Shown here one piece after another: positions 8,628 through 16,737 of a stretch of 64,000 nucleotides of DNA. Within the stretch, counting starts at the first letter, position 1. The number at the start of each line of letters is the position of its first letter. The position numbers and the translations under genes were made by a program. This DNA comes from JADFJB01 sp964464595 (GTDB lineage: Bacteria > Zhuqueibacterota > JdFR-76 > DREG01): the NCBI GenBank assembly GCA_964464595.1, contig CAYXGW010000010.1:1-64000 (forward strand), written 5' to 3'. The notes below the pieces were generated by a model, which was not told the origin of the DNA, made no database searches, and worked only from the letters and a program-made list of their open reading frames with translations.

Positions 8628-9887
8628 TCATTTCAAAATCAACTTATCAATATCACCAAAATTGTCATATGTAGAGGTAATCACCTTTTCACCAGGTTCA
8701 AGGCCGGCAAGCACTTCATAAACCTGGGTATTTTGCCTGCCCAACCGGATCGTTCTCTTGGTTGCAAATTCTCCTGACTTATCAACCACATACACCCATT
8801 GTCCACCGGTTTTTTGCCAAAATCCACCTCTATTAAGCAGGATTGTTGCTTCATCCAGGTCGCCTAAATCCAAGCGAATATGCACGGTTTGTCCACGACG
8901 AATCCCTTTTGGCTCAACCCCAACAAACTCCAAATCGATGTCGAATCGACCTTCATTGATCTCCGGAAATATCTTTTTGGTAGTCAATTCATAAGTTCCA
9001 CCGGCAAAATCAAACCTAGCTGGAAGTCCCATTGATATTCGTGCAAGATAGTGTTCATCCGGGCTGGCGCGCACTTTAAATCCATCCAGGACATCCACTT
9101 GGCCAAGCCTTTGCCCTGCAGATTTTGATTCACCAATTTCTGCGTTCAATGATGTTAATTGTCCGGTTATAGGAGCTTTTACTACTAAATTCTCTAACTT
9201 CTTCCTAACAACTTGTAGGTTTGCCTCCATACGATCAAGAGAAGATTCCAACTGTCCAATTTGAACCTCGCGAAAAACAGAATCTTGTTTGTATGTCACC
9301 AAAGCCAGATCCTTTCGTTTGATATTATACTCATATTCATCTTTTAGCTGATCATATTCCTCCTGAGAAATTAAGTTTCGATTCCTTAATTCGGCTCCCC
9401 GTCCATAACTTCTTTTCAAGTGTTTAATTTGGTAATCAATTTCCACCATTTGTTGTTGTAAGGCAAGCCGGTAGCGTTCCATTTCCAAACGAGTATTGCG
9501 CAAGTTATTTTGTTGTTCATAAAACTGAGCTTCACGGAACATGATATCCAGGAGTAAGTTGGTATTCGCTAATGACAGGATTGGATCTCCCTCGTTTACA
9601 AATGTTCCCGCCTCAATCATCTTTTCTTCAACTCTTCCCCCTTCGATTGCATCTAAATAAACAGTCTTAATAGGAAGAACTGTACCGGTTACCGGAATAA
9701 ATTCCACAAAAGGCCCCATGGAAACTGTGGAAATCGTTATCTTCTCACTTTCTACATTCAATTTAGAACTTCGGTCTCCAAATACCAAATTGTAAATCAC
9801 AACGACAAAAAAGAGACTGGCTAGACCAAAACCAATAATTCTTTTTGGAGTAAATCTTTTCTTTTTTATCTGACGATCCATTGACAT
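8628..9887 (-). CDS. HlyD/MacA-type periplasmic adaptor (membrane fusion protein)
   Basis: 419 residues. A single inner-membrane anchor at about 16-36 is followed by a short beta segment, a long coiled-coil hairpin (about 105-230, rich in Gln, Arg and Leu), the returning lipoyl half with VKAPITGQL near 237, and C-terminal beta-barrel domains ending in GLEPGEKVITS. This is the layout of RND/MacA adaptors that bridge an inner-membrane pump and an outer-membrane channel. It starts ATG at 9887 after AAAGGAGATAT and is the first gene of the minus-strand transport cluster. With the ATPases and permeases it makes a MacAB-like exporter; no TolC-like gene is in the window. Confidence 0.93.
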   Translation of the reverse strand: MSMDRQIKKKRFTPKRIIGFGLASLFFVVVIYNLVFGDRSSKLNVESEKITISTVSMGPFVEFIPVTGTVLPIKTVYLDAIEGGRVEEKMIEAGTFVNEGDPILSLANTNLLLDIMFREAQFYEQQNNLRNTRLEMERYRLALQQQMVEIDYQIKHLKRSYGRGAELRNRNLISQEEYDQLKDEYEYNIKRKDLALVTYKQDSVFREVQIGQLESSLDRMEANLQVVRKKLENLVVKAPITGQLTSLNAEIGESKSAGQRLGQVDVLDGFKVRASPDEHYLARISMGLPARFDFAGGTYELTTKKIFPEINEGRFDIDLEFVGVEPKGIRRGQTVHIRLDLGDLDEATILLNRGGFWQKTGGQWVYVVDKSGEFATKRTIRLGRQNTQVYEVLAGLEPGEKVITSTYDNFGDIDKLILK

Positions 9888-10233
9888 GGATATCTCCTTT
9901 TTAAACTTTATAATTATATAAATAAAAAAAAGCTGAAGAATTCAATTTTCAATTAGACGTTAAATTTATCAAAACAGTTACATGAATTATACAATTCCAA
10001 CAATCATACCAAAATTAATTACATGCGGGAGTCTTAAATTATCAAAAACATATTTTGCAAAAAGTATACGCTGATATTACAGAATGTGTTCGTTATCGTA
10101 CAGTTTACTTGAACTATTCTTAACAAGAAATTATAATATAGTAAATTTTGATGGCTTATAAAATAAATATTTTATCTTGGTTCAATTATTGCCGTAGCCT
10201 CTTGAGAAACTGACGAATAAGGTTAGAGAATAT
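9888..10233. other. 346-bp divergent regulatory region (adaptor / response regulator)
   Basis: The region separates the exporter operon (minus) from the two-component pair (plus). It holds the sigma-54-type site at 10178-10192 for the plus strand. On the minus strand a perfect TATAAT (9986-9991 as attata) has only a weak -35, so the exporter promoter is uncertain. No minus-strand -24/-12 site was found. Confidence 0.6.
10178..10193 (+). promoter_or_regulatory. Candidate sigma-54 (-24/-12) promoter of the response regulator
   Basis: TGGTTC-N5-TTGCC, with exactly ten bases between the invariant GG (10179-10180) and GC (10191-10192). Predicted start of transcription is near 10204, thirty bases before the ATG. 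The gene it serves encodes a sigma-54 activator, which implies positive autoregulation. Confidence 0.6.
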
Positions 10234-11610
10234 ATGAGTAATAAATATGGTAGATTGTTGGTTATTGATGACAACGAAGATGTGCTATTGGCAGCCAAAC
10301 TTCTCCTCAAACAATATATGGAATTGGTTCATACGGAAAAGAATCCGCAAAAGATACCTAATCTTTTGAAGAATGAAAATTATGATGTAATTTTGTTGGA
10401 TATGAATTTTGCCAGGGATAGCACGAGCGGTGTTGAGGGATTTCAATGGTTGCATAAAATCATGGAAATCGATCCCGATGCAGTTGTGGTCTTGATTACT
10501 GCATACGGTGATGTTGAGATGGCTGTGCGGTCCATCAAAGAAGGCGCCACGGATTTTGTTTTAAAACCCTGGCAAAATGAAAAATTGCTTGCCACATTAT
10601 CAGCTGCAATGAATCTCCGTCAATCCCGCAAAGATGTGGATTCTCTCAAGCATCGTCAGATTCAACTTAGCGCTGATCTCGACAAGCAATTCCAGGACTT
10701 TGTTGGAGATTGCTCTTCGATGCAAATCGTATTTGATACCATTCAAAAGGTCGCAAAAACCGACGCCAATATTTTGATCATGGGCGACAACGGAACCGGC
10801 AAAGAGCTAGTCGCGCGGGAACTCCATCGCCAATCACTCAGAGCTAGTGAAGTATTTATTAGCGTCGATATGGGCGCCATCACAGAAACGCTTTTCGAAA
10901 GTGAATTATACGGCCATGTAAAGGGAGCCTTTACCGATGCCAAGGAAGATCACGCCGGTAGATTTGAAATTGCATCCGGCGGCACACTTTTTCTCGATGA
11001 AATTGGTAATCTGACACTGCCGCTGCAAGCCAAGTTGTTAAATGTTTTGCAGAACCGGCAAGTAATCCGGGTAGGATCCAATCAACCTCGTCCAATCGAT
11101 ATTCGGTTATTATGCGCTACTAACCTGCTAATCCATGAATTGGTGGCTGAAAATAATTTTCGGCAAGATTTATTGTACCGGATTAACACCGTAGAAATTC
11201 ACTTGCCTTTGCTTAAAGAGCGAGGAAGCGATATTCCGTTATTGGTTGATCATTTTTTAGGTTTTTACTGCAAGAAATATCAAAAACCGATGAAGAGAAT
11301 TAATCCATCCACATTAAAAAAACTAGAAAAATATAGCTGGCCCGGAAACATCAGGGAATTGCAGCATGCAATCGAACGGGCAGTAATAATGAGTGAAAAC
11401 CAGGTTCTACAGCCTTCGGATTTTTTCTTCACAATCCCGGGAACCAAAGAAGAAGGCTTGGTATTTGACAATTTTCAACTGGATGAAGTTGAAAAGATAG
11501 TTATCCGTAAAGCGCTTACCAAGCATGGGGGAAATATTAGTCAGGCTGCTAAAGAACTAGGCCTAACACGAACGTCACTCTATCGCAGGCTGGAAAAATA
11601 TGGTATATAA
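10234..11610 (+). CDS. Sigma-54-dependent response regulator (NtrC family)
   Basis: 458 residues in three domains. The receiver (about 1-125) has the acidic pair DD near 12-13, phosphoacceptor Asp56 in ILLDMNF and Lys111. The AAA+ domain (about 155-390) has Walker A GDNGTGKE near 184-191, Walker B GTLFLDE near 250-256 and the sigma-54 contact loop as GAFTDA near 231-236 rather than GAFTGA. A Fis-type helix-turn-helix closes the protein (GNISQAAKELGL, about 431-442). It would activate sigma-54 promoters when phosphorylated by the kinase encoded next to it, which overlaps its 3' end. The probable targets are its own operon and the adjacent exporter. Confidence 0.96.
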   Translation: MSNKYGRLLVIDDNEDVLLAAKLLLKQYMELVHTEKNPQKIPNLLKNENYDVILLDMNFARDSTSGVEGFQWLHKIMEIDPDAVVVLITAYGDVEMAVRSIKEGATDFVLKPWQNEKLLATLSAAMNLRQSRKDVDSLKHRQIQLSADLDKQFQDFVGDCSSMQIVFDTIQKVAKTDANILIMGDNGTGKELVARELHRQSLRASEVFISVDMGAITETLFESELYGHVKGAFTDAKEDHAGRFEIASGGTLFLDEIGNLTLPLQAKLLNVLQNRQVIRVGSNQPRPIDIRLLCATNLLIHELVAENNFRQDLLYRINTVEIHLPLLKERGSDIPLLVDHFLGFYCKKYQKPMKRINPSTLKKLEKYSWPGNIRELQHAIERAVIMSENQVLQPSDFFFTIPGTKEEGLVFDNFQLDEVEKIVIRKALTKHGGNISQAAKELGLTRTSLYRRLEKYGI

Positions 11611-12961
11611 ACATTTCCGAATCAACTGTATAATCCGTGTGCTTCTTATCGCCCTATTCATCTACCTGTTTTTCTATCTACTATTTGAAACAGAACTTTA
11701 TGCCACAATGATCATCGTTGCAAGCATTTCGATCTACCAAATCTATGCCTTAATTTATTATGTTGAAAAAACCAACCGGGATTTGACCCGTTTCTTGGAT
11801 GCGATAAAACATTCCGATTTTTCACAGACATTTTCCGTAACCGGGCTCGGTTCCGCATTTAACGATTTAAAGGAAGCGTTTAATGAAGTAGCGGATAAAT
11901 TTCGCCAAACCAGAAGTGAAAAAGAAGAGCATTTCCGATATTTGCAAATTATTGTTCAGCATGTTGGAATTGGGCTGATTGCCTTCGAAGATGATGGCAA
12001 TGTTGAGCTCATCAATACCGCAGCCAAACGATTACTAAGAATACCGCACTTGAAGAATATCAACAGATTAGAATCTTTTAGCAAACCCCTTGTGGATATT
12101 TTGTTCAAACTCAAATCCGGTGAAAAGACTTTGGCTAAAATCTATGATAACAATGAACCATTACAAATATCTATATATGCAACCGAATTCAAAAGACAAC
12201 AACAAAAGCTAAAGCTGGTTTCATTACAAAATATTCAAAGCGAATTAGAAGAAAAAGAGATGGAAGCCTGGCAGAATCTTATCCGTGTTTTAACTCATGA
12301 AATCATGAATTCCGTGACTCCAATTTCATCTCTTGCCTCTACTGTGAACAACATGCTGACCTCTAATGGCGTCGATGAAAATCTAAATTTTGGAAATGAA
12401 ACAAGTGAAGAAACCATAGCAGATATCCGAGGCGCTATACAGACTATTCAAAAACGCAGCGAGGGATTACTTCATTTTGTCGATGCTTACCGGAGTCTCA
12501 CCCGTATTCCCAAACCCAATTTCAAGATATTTGCGGTTTCGGAATTGTTCGATCGCATTATTCGATTGATGCAAACTCAAATAGATAACAGTAAGATTCA
12601 TTTCGAGTCGGATATTAATCCGGAAAGTCTGGAATTGACGGCCGACCCGGAATTGATCGAGCAAGTATTAATCAATCTGCTTTCGAATTCCATACAATCA
12701 GTCGGTCAGCAATATAAGCCAAAATTAACATTAAGCGCAGAAATGGATGACCGTGGCAGAACTTTGATTAGAGTGATTGACAACGGCCCCGGTATTTTGA
12801 AAGGCGTTTTGGAAAAAGTATTCATCCCGTTTTTTACCACTAAAAAAGGCGGGACTGGTATTGGTTTAAGTTTATCCAGGCAAATTATGCGCTCCCACCG
12901 AGGAGCGATTAGCGCTGTATCTAAACCGAATGAAGAAACTATTTTTACATTGAGATTTTAG
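11600..12961 (+). CDS. Membrane sensor histidine kinase (NtrY-like)
   Basis: 453 residues, start ATG overlapping the regulator by 11 bp, so translation is probably coupled. Two membrane helices (about 11-29 and 34-54) have almost no periplasmic loop between them, which suggests that it senses something in the membrane or cytoplasm. A HAMP-like linker and a PAS-like domain (about 110-210) follow. The H-box LTHEIMNS puts phospho-His at 233. The N-box LINLLSNS, G1 DNGPGI, F-box FIPFFTTKKGG and G2 GTGIGLSLS are all present. It is the cognate kinase of the sigma-54 regulator. Relatives of this type often sit beside MacB-like exporters. Confidence 0.95.
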   Translation: MVYKHFRINCIIRVLLIALFIYLFFYLLFETELYATMIIVASISIYQIYALIYYVEKTNRDLTRFLDAIKHSDFSQTFSVTGLGSAFNDLKEAFNEVADKFRQTRSEKEEHFRYLQIIVQHVGIGLIAFEDDGNVELINTAAKRLLRIPHLKNINRLESFSKPLVDILFKLKSGEKTLAKIYDNNEPLQISIYATEFKRQQQKLKLVSLQNIQSELEEKEMEAWQNLIRVLTHEIMNSVTPISSLASTVNNMLTSNGVDENLNFGNETSEETIADIRGAIQTIQKRSEGLLHFVDAYRSLTRIPKPNFKIFAVSELFDRIIRLMQTQIDNSKIHFESDINPESLELTADPELIEQVLINLLSNSIQSVGQQYKPKLTLSAEMDDRGRTLIRVIDNGPGILKGVLEKVFIPFFTTKKGGTGIGLSLSRQIMRSHRGAISAVSKPNEETIFTLRF

Positions 12962-13054
12962 GCACCATCCCATTTATGCAACACAAATTGACTAAAGAGA
13001 AATATTTTTTAAAGATGCATCCATTAGCGAGTGATACGACAGATTTATAAAATC

Positions 13055-15070
13055 CTATCTATTTTTCTTTCTGAAATTTTCCATAGCATTTTTAATATGA
13101 TCATCCAAAATCGTTTTAGAAGTGACTCTTGAATTGAAAATCTGATTTGCTCTTAAATTAGTTCCTTTAAGGTTGGTTTTATCTAAATTTGCCCCGGTTA
13201 AATCAGCATCTGTAAGATCTGCTCCTTCCAGGTTTGCATTACTAAGATCAGCTTGAGAGAGATTAGTCCCTATTAAGTTAACATTCTTAAGAATCGCACC
13301 TTGAAGTTTAGCCTTGCTTAGATCAGCTTGTGAAAGGTCCATTACTTGTATTGCCTGATTTTCGACACCTTTATTTACAATTTCCCAAACTAAATTCCAT
13401 TTATCATCAAAAATTGTCATCGAATCAATTGAAGTTTTATGTAGTGAAGTATGCCTTAAATCTGCACCAGTAAAATCAGTTCCTCGGAGATCGGCTCCAT
13501 AAAGATTACTTCCATATAAGTTTGCCTCAGATAAATCTGAATAAATGATATTTGAATTGGTTAGATTTGCTTTAGATAGATTAACCCCACTTAGTTTTCT
13601 ATTTTCAACATCCTTATTGACAATTTCCCAAACAAGTCTCCATTTTGGTTGAATTTGGGTTGAACTATCAATTTTGGCAATAACCATATTCGCATATTCC
13701 AATTGTGAATCTTTAAGTATGGTTCCTCGAAAGTCTGCGCCAGAAAGGTTGAAGCCTTTAAGATCAGCACCTGTTAAATTCATTTCTCTAAAATCATATT
13801 TGCTCAAATCACTATCACGTAGCCTCTCTCGATGCAAATTACTTGGTATACTTTCTAAACGATCCCTTTGAAAATAATCTTGCCCTCGTGATTTCATAGT
13901 AATAGGAAATATTTCAAATGGAGTTTTATCAATCAATCCTAATTGAGTAAATAAATCTTTATCAAAGTAAGCAAGTAGAATATTTCTTGTTTTTAATATT
14001 TGGTCTTTAGTAAGGTTTTTAATGTTTTTAAATTCAACTCCTTGAAAATTTGCATTTGTTAAATTAGCTTTGTTAAAATCTACATCATTTAACGTAGCAT
14101 CTTTAAAATTTGCGGAACAAAGTTCGGCCTCTTCAAAATCAATATTGTATAATTCTGCATCCTGGAAATTAGCCCCTTGAAGTTCAGCTTTCGATAAATC
14201 AATCTCACTTAGATTAGAACCTTTAAAAACATAACTGTTTAATTTATTATTATTTAGATTTTTATTATGAAAATGTGGAAGGCCTAATATCTCCAGAATT
14301 GTAGAATCATAAAAAGCCAAATTCCAATTATACGCTTGTTGAAGTTGTCTTTTATTAAGTCCTTGTGCATTCTGCAGAGTAGCTCTAAATAAATCCGTTC
14401 GATTGAGAATTGCTAAATCAAACACGGCTGAATTCAGTTTAGCTCCTCGAAGTTTAGCCCCACTAAGATCAGCACCAGTAAAATTTGCAGACGTTAGATC
14501 AGCTTCCTCAAGATTGGCATATTTAAGTATCGCAAACTCTAATTTAGCTCCATAGAGATCAGCCTTCTTAAAATTGACTCTAAAAAGATCTGCATGATTT
14601 AGGTTAGAATATCTGAGATCAGAATTAAAAAGGTTACTATTACGAAAACTTGTATTTTCAAGATTCGCTCGCCTTAGGATTGTATTGTTTAAATTGGCTC
14701 CGTCTAACTTTTTCCTTGCTAAATTTGCCCAGTAAGGCCGATCAGTATCTATATTTGGTTTATTTACCAATTCTTGATAGCTTAAATCAATGAAAAAATT
14801 AAATTCGTTAATCACCAAAATAATCATAATAATAATCAAATTTTGAATAATTGAAAATAGAATAAAAATTCGTTTCCCTAAAGAGTTAGGTATCTCAGTT
14901 GTATTACGAATTAGTTCTTTTAATTGAATGGAATCATTTTTACACCAAACCAAATAACAATACAACCTGCCATTAGTGATATAATAACTTCGAGATAATA
15001 TAATATTGGAATATTTAGTCTGAAACTCTGCAAAACAAAAAAGCACAAAACTATAGGTAAAAACCACCAA
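13055..15070 (-). CDS. Pentapeptide-repeat protein, C-terminal part of a likely split gene
   Basis: The reading frame holds one membrane helix (about 67-90) and then four blocks of pentapeptide repeats of A(D/N)Lxx type, which fold as a right-handed quadrilateral beta-helix. The nominal TTG start at 15070 lies inside the upstream gene, and the first 43 or so residues are not membrane-like. Upstream, the other frame (14920-15522) encodes four helices that end just where this frame becomes sensible. Proteins with a helical N-terminus fused to pentapeptide repeats are known, so this is probably the second half of one protein, shifted -1 near the T5 run at 14937-14941. Function is unknown; no enzyme motif is visible. 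Confidence 0.7.
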   Translation of the reverse strand: MVVFTYSFVLFCFAEFQTKYSNIILSRSYYITNGRLYCYLVWCKNDSIQLKELIRNTTEIPNSLGKRIFILFSIIQNLIIIMIILVINEFNFFIDLSYQELVNKPNIDTDRPYWANLARKKLDGANLNNTILRRANLENTSFRNSNLFNSDLRYSNLNHADLFRVNFKKADLYGAKLEFAILKYANLEEADLTSANFTGADLSGAKLRGAKLNSAVFDLAILNRTDLFRATLQNAQGLNKRQLQQAYNWNLAFYDSTILEILGLPHFHNKNLNNNKLNSYVFKGSNLSEIDLSKAELQGANFQDAELYNIDFEEAELCSANFKDATLNDVDFNKANLTNANFQGVEFKNIKNLTKDQILKTRNILLAYFDKDLFTQLGLIDKTPFEIFPITMKSRGQDYFQRDRLESIPSNLHRERLRDSDLSKYDFREMNLTGADLKGFNLSGADFRGTILKDSQLEYANMVIAKIDSSTQIQPKWRLVWEIVNKDVENRKLSGVNLSKANLTNSNIIYSDLSEANLYGSNLYGADLRGTDFTGADLRHTSLHKTSIDSMTIFDDKWNLVWEIVNKGVENQAIQVMDLSQADLSKAKLQGAILKNVNLIGTNLSQADLSNANLEGADLTDADLTGANLDKTNLKGTNLRANQIFNSRVTSKTILDDHIKNAMENFRKKNR

Positions 15071-15522
15071 AGAGAAATATAAACAAACGTCTTTTGTATT
15101 TTTCCCATTAGTCCCAATTCGGGAATTTTAATAATATTTAACATCCAAGGATAAATCCGTCTTTTTTCAAATTGATAATTACTTCTTAAATCATCAATCA
15201 TACATTTTAAACTGTACATATAGAGTTGTAGGTAAACAAAAACTAGTATTGAAATTAATGGAGCTAAAATAATAAAACCCCTAAAAGAAATATTCGAATT
15301 TATTAATGGAAGTTGAATTGTTTCATTAAGAATTATTTGTCGATCCGATATTCCCAGTAATGTGATTCCACAATATGTAATAAAACTAATAAAAAGCAAA
15401 TAGACTCGTTGTGAATTTTTGGAAATCTCAGTAATTTTATCAAAAAGCCATACAGGCGCTTGTGGTTTATTCTGATTTGAATTTGGTTTTATTTTGCCGA
15501 ATTCATTTCTTTTGTTAACCAT
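14920..15522 (-). CDS. Polytopic membrane protein, N-terminal part of the split pentapeptide gene
   Basis: 200 residues, start ATG at 15522. Four hydrophobic segments lie at about 40-60, 81-103, 147-166 and 174-194, with a conserved-looking cytoplasmic stretch RRIYPWMLN near 140. It stops at a TAA eight codons after the last helix, and the downstream frame continues with KNDSIQLKEL and a fifth helix. The two frames overlap by 151 bp. I read this as the membrane half of a pentapeptide-repeat protein of about 825 residues. A real two-gene arrangement, a sequencing indel in the A5 run, or a -1 slip are alternatives; no canonical slippery heptamer is present. Confidence 0.65.
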   Translation of the reverse strand: MVNKRNEFGKIKPNSNQNKPQAPVWLFDKITEISKNSQRVYLLFISFITYCGITLLGISDRQIILNETIQLPLINSNISFRGFIILAPLISILVFVYLQLYMYSLKCMIDDLRSNYQFEKRRIYPWMLNIIKIPELGLMGKIQKTFVYISLWWFLPIVLCFFVLQSFRLNIPILYYLEVIISLMAGCIVIWFGVKMIPFN

Positions 15523-15589
15523 GGTCGATTTTAAAAATGTTTTAATCGATATTACTGATACATAAAAGCCCTAAAATTGAGAACGTTTT

Positions 15590-15618
15590 AATTTAAGATT
15601 GTTTTGAAAGTTTGTCAA
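15590..15618 (-). promoter_or_regulatory. Sigma-70-type promoter of the membrane/pentapeptide gene
   Basis: TTGACA (15613-15618), 17-bp spacer, TAAATT (15590-15595), read on the minus strand. It lies about 70 bp before the ATG at 15522. Confidence 0.6.
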
Positions 15619-15712
15619 GCAAATTTAGTGGAGCTTTTAGAAGATAATTGCCAAGACTATGTTTTTCAAACGATTTGATTTATGTTAGTGCTTTATTTTA
15701 TTTGCGTTTCTT

Positions 15713-16699
15713 TCACCCAAACATCCCTTCTATCAGTCTTTCTTTTGTAATCGGAACAATACCAACTTCTCCACAAACAATACCCGCAGCGTAGTTGGCC
15801 AAGCTGGCAGCTTCTTCCAGGTTGGCGCCGGATAATAAGGCTAAAGTTAGTGTACTGATAACGGTATCTCCTGCCCCTGATACATCTGCAACTTTTTGAG
15901 CCCGGGTCGGGATTATTTTCAACTCGTCATCCCCGTTAAATAAGGCCATGCCATTCTCACCGAGAGTTATTAGAATACTTTTGCATTGCAATTGTTCATA
16001 TAGAGATTTAACCGACTTCGTGATTTGTTCTTTGTTGTCTAATCGAACACCAAGGATATTTTCGGTTTCACGGCGATTGGGTTTAAACACTGTCACTCCT
16101 TTGTACTCGAGAAAATGATCAAACTTTGGATCGACTGTAATAACTTTATTGTACTGCTGTGCCTCGGTTATCACAAACCGAATCAACTCTGCTGTGATCA
16201 ATCCCTTGTTGTAATCTTCAAAAATAACAGCGTCGACTTCCGAAATTAAATTTAATACAATCTGCTTAATTTTCTCGAAAATCGGGTTATTAATCGGATC
16301 CCGATTTTCACGATCAATTCGGACAACATGCTGAGAATGGGCAATAACTCTGGTTTTAACCGTAGTTGATCGATCGCTAACTTTAACCAGGCCGGTTATC
16401 GGGAAGCCATCTCTTTCCATAAGACATGATAATTCTTGCCCGGATGAATCATCTCCAATTACACCAACCAAGTAAGGGACGGCGCCTAATGACGCGATGT
16501 TATTGCCAACGTTTGCAGCCCCACCAAGCCTGCTGTATTCATCCTCAATTTCGACAATTGGGACCGGCGCTTCCGGCGACAACCTGGATACTTGCCCCCA
16601 TAAATAGCGATCCAACATGACGTCGCCCAGTACTAGGACTTTCTTATCACGGAAATTATTTAATAAGGATATAGCTTGTGGTTTTGTCAGTTTAACCAT
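15713..16699 (-). CDS. rfaE1: D-glycero-beta-D-manno-heptose-7-phosphate kinase (RfaE1/HldE kinase domain)
   Basis: 328 residues of the PfkB/ribokinase fold. Visible are the N-terminal GDVMLDRYLWGQVSRLSPE signature (about 25-43), the GGAANVGNN substrate loop near 59-67 and the ATP/catalytic motif DVSGAGDT with Asp278. The family phosphorylates heptose-7-phosphate at C1 on the route to ADP-heptose, a lipopolysaccharide core precursor. The adenylyltransferase domain found fused in E. coli HldE is absent, so a separate hldE-C/rfaE2 is expected elsewhere. It is the last gene of the long minus-strand run, 38 bp after gatA. It supports an outer membrane with heptose-containing glycolipid. Confidence 0.9.
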   Translation of the reverse strand: MVKLTKPQAISLLNNFRDKKVLVLGDVMLDRYLWGQVSRLSPEAPVPIVEIEDEYSRLGGAANVGNNIASLGAVPYLVGVIGDDSSGQELSCLMERDGFPITGLVKVSDRSTTVKTRVIAHSQHVVRIDRENRDPINNPIFEKIKQIVLNLISEVDAVIFEDYNKGLITAELIRFVITEAQQYNKVITVDPKFDHFLEYKGVTVFKPNRRETENILGVRLDNKEQITKSVKSLYEQLQCKSILITLGENGMALFNGDDELKIIPTRAQKVADVSGAGDTVISTLTLALLSGANLEEAASLANYAAGIVCGEVGIVPITKERLIEGMFG

Positions 16700-16737
16700 C
16701 TTGCTTTTACGCTGCCTTTAAAAATTAAGTATATCTA

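Noticed and set aside
9888..10140. Possible sigma-54 promoter for the exporter operon on the minus strand
   Set aside because: TTGCA near 10052 lacks the GG at the required distance, and no other GG-N10-GC match was found.
14930..14945. Programmed -1 frameshift signal in the pentapeptide gene
   Set aside because: The codons GTA AAA ATG do not make an X XXY YYZ heptamer and no clear stem-loop follows, so I report only an apparent frameshift.
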